A stretch of DNA of 64,000 nt from Yponomeuta sedellus (Eukaryota; Arthropoda; Insecta; Lepidoptera; Yponomeutidae). The notes under the pieces are model-generated. The model saw only the letters and a list, made by a program, of their open reading frames with translations. It was not told the DNA's origin and did not search any database. The stretch is taken from positions 8,204,357 to 8,268,356 of the forward strand of contig OW203747.1 of the NCBI GenBank assembly GCA_934045075.1. Direction: 5' to 3'. Below, piece by piece: positions 63,961 through 64,000 of this stretch. Position 1 is the stretch's first letter; each line of letters opens with the position of its first letter. The position numbers were made by a program, and so were the translations under genes.

Positions 63961-64000
63961 CCAGGCACTACAGCGTCGGAGTGGTCCCTTCACCCATCTA

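Overview
The window looks like AT-rich nuclear DNA of an insect, most likely a moth or butterfly. The evidence is indirect. Nearly every recognisable block is an interspersed repeat of a type I know from Lepidoptera: LINE 3' ends reading 'cagcagtgggac' or 'gtccagcagtggact', RTE-type tails, tRNA-headed SINEs, CTAGT-ended Helitron-like remnants and TA-flanked MITEs. No complete host gene was found. The only strong long reading frames belong to a LINE reverse transcriptase at 40.9-43.1 kb. Other long open frames come from microsatellites or repeats.

Layout. 0-11 kb: mixed SINE, LINE and MITE fragments, including two tRNA-like repeats with near-identical direct terminal repeats. 11.4-12.55 kb: an old tandem duplication, then a possible orphan host exon behind a good splice acceptor. 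14.6-19.1 kb: a 2.2-kb direct tandem duplication, identical over its first ~1.6 kb. 19.1-20.9 kb: tandem MITE remnants and a foldback element. 22-24.5 kb: a sparser stretch with two CpG-richer islands. 26.75-28.05 kb: a degenerate array carrying CTCF-like motifs, broken by a small R1-like LINE insertion with a 13-bp target-site duplication. 29.0-30.4 kb: a GC-rich degenerate minisatellite, then a 429-bp palindrome with arms that differ at one position in 205. 30.9-40.4 kb: 5S-rRNA-derived SINEs, MITEs and hairpins. 40.86-43.62 kb: a 5'-truncated LINE whose boundaries are set by comparison with an uninterrupted repeat copy at 52.1 kb. 43.7-59 kb: more of the same families, plus a mariner relic. 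59-61 kb: a second foldback element and a ~570-bp pentanucleotide array grown from a LINE tail. 61-64 kb: repeats and a GC-rich block that may hold a minus-strand promoter and first exon.

The genes do not form a pathway; the biology here is transposon biology. Three themes stand out. First, a ~350-bp SINE family whose head resembles the internal promoter of 5S rRNA occurs about 20 times, once intact with a 12-bp target-site duplication. Second, new short hairpins and inverted duplications recur inside otherwise ordinary repeat copies. Third, one tRNA-headed repeat exists in both direct-terminal-repeat and foldback forms. Repeat families are named here for convenience: 5S-SINE, tI (tRNA-Ile-like repeat), tY and tJ (two tRNA-headed SINEs), Lep-SINE, RTE-C, D-LINE, E-tail (LINE 3' tail), MITE-1/2/3/G/M and foldback H. 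All family assignments rest on sequence patterns and memory; no database search was possible.
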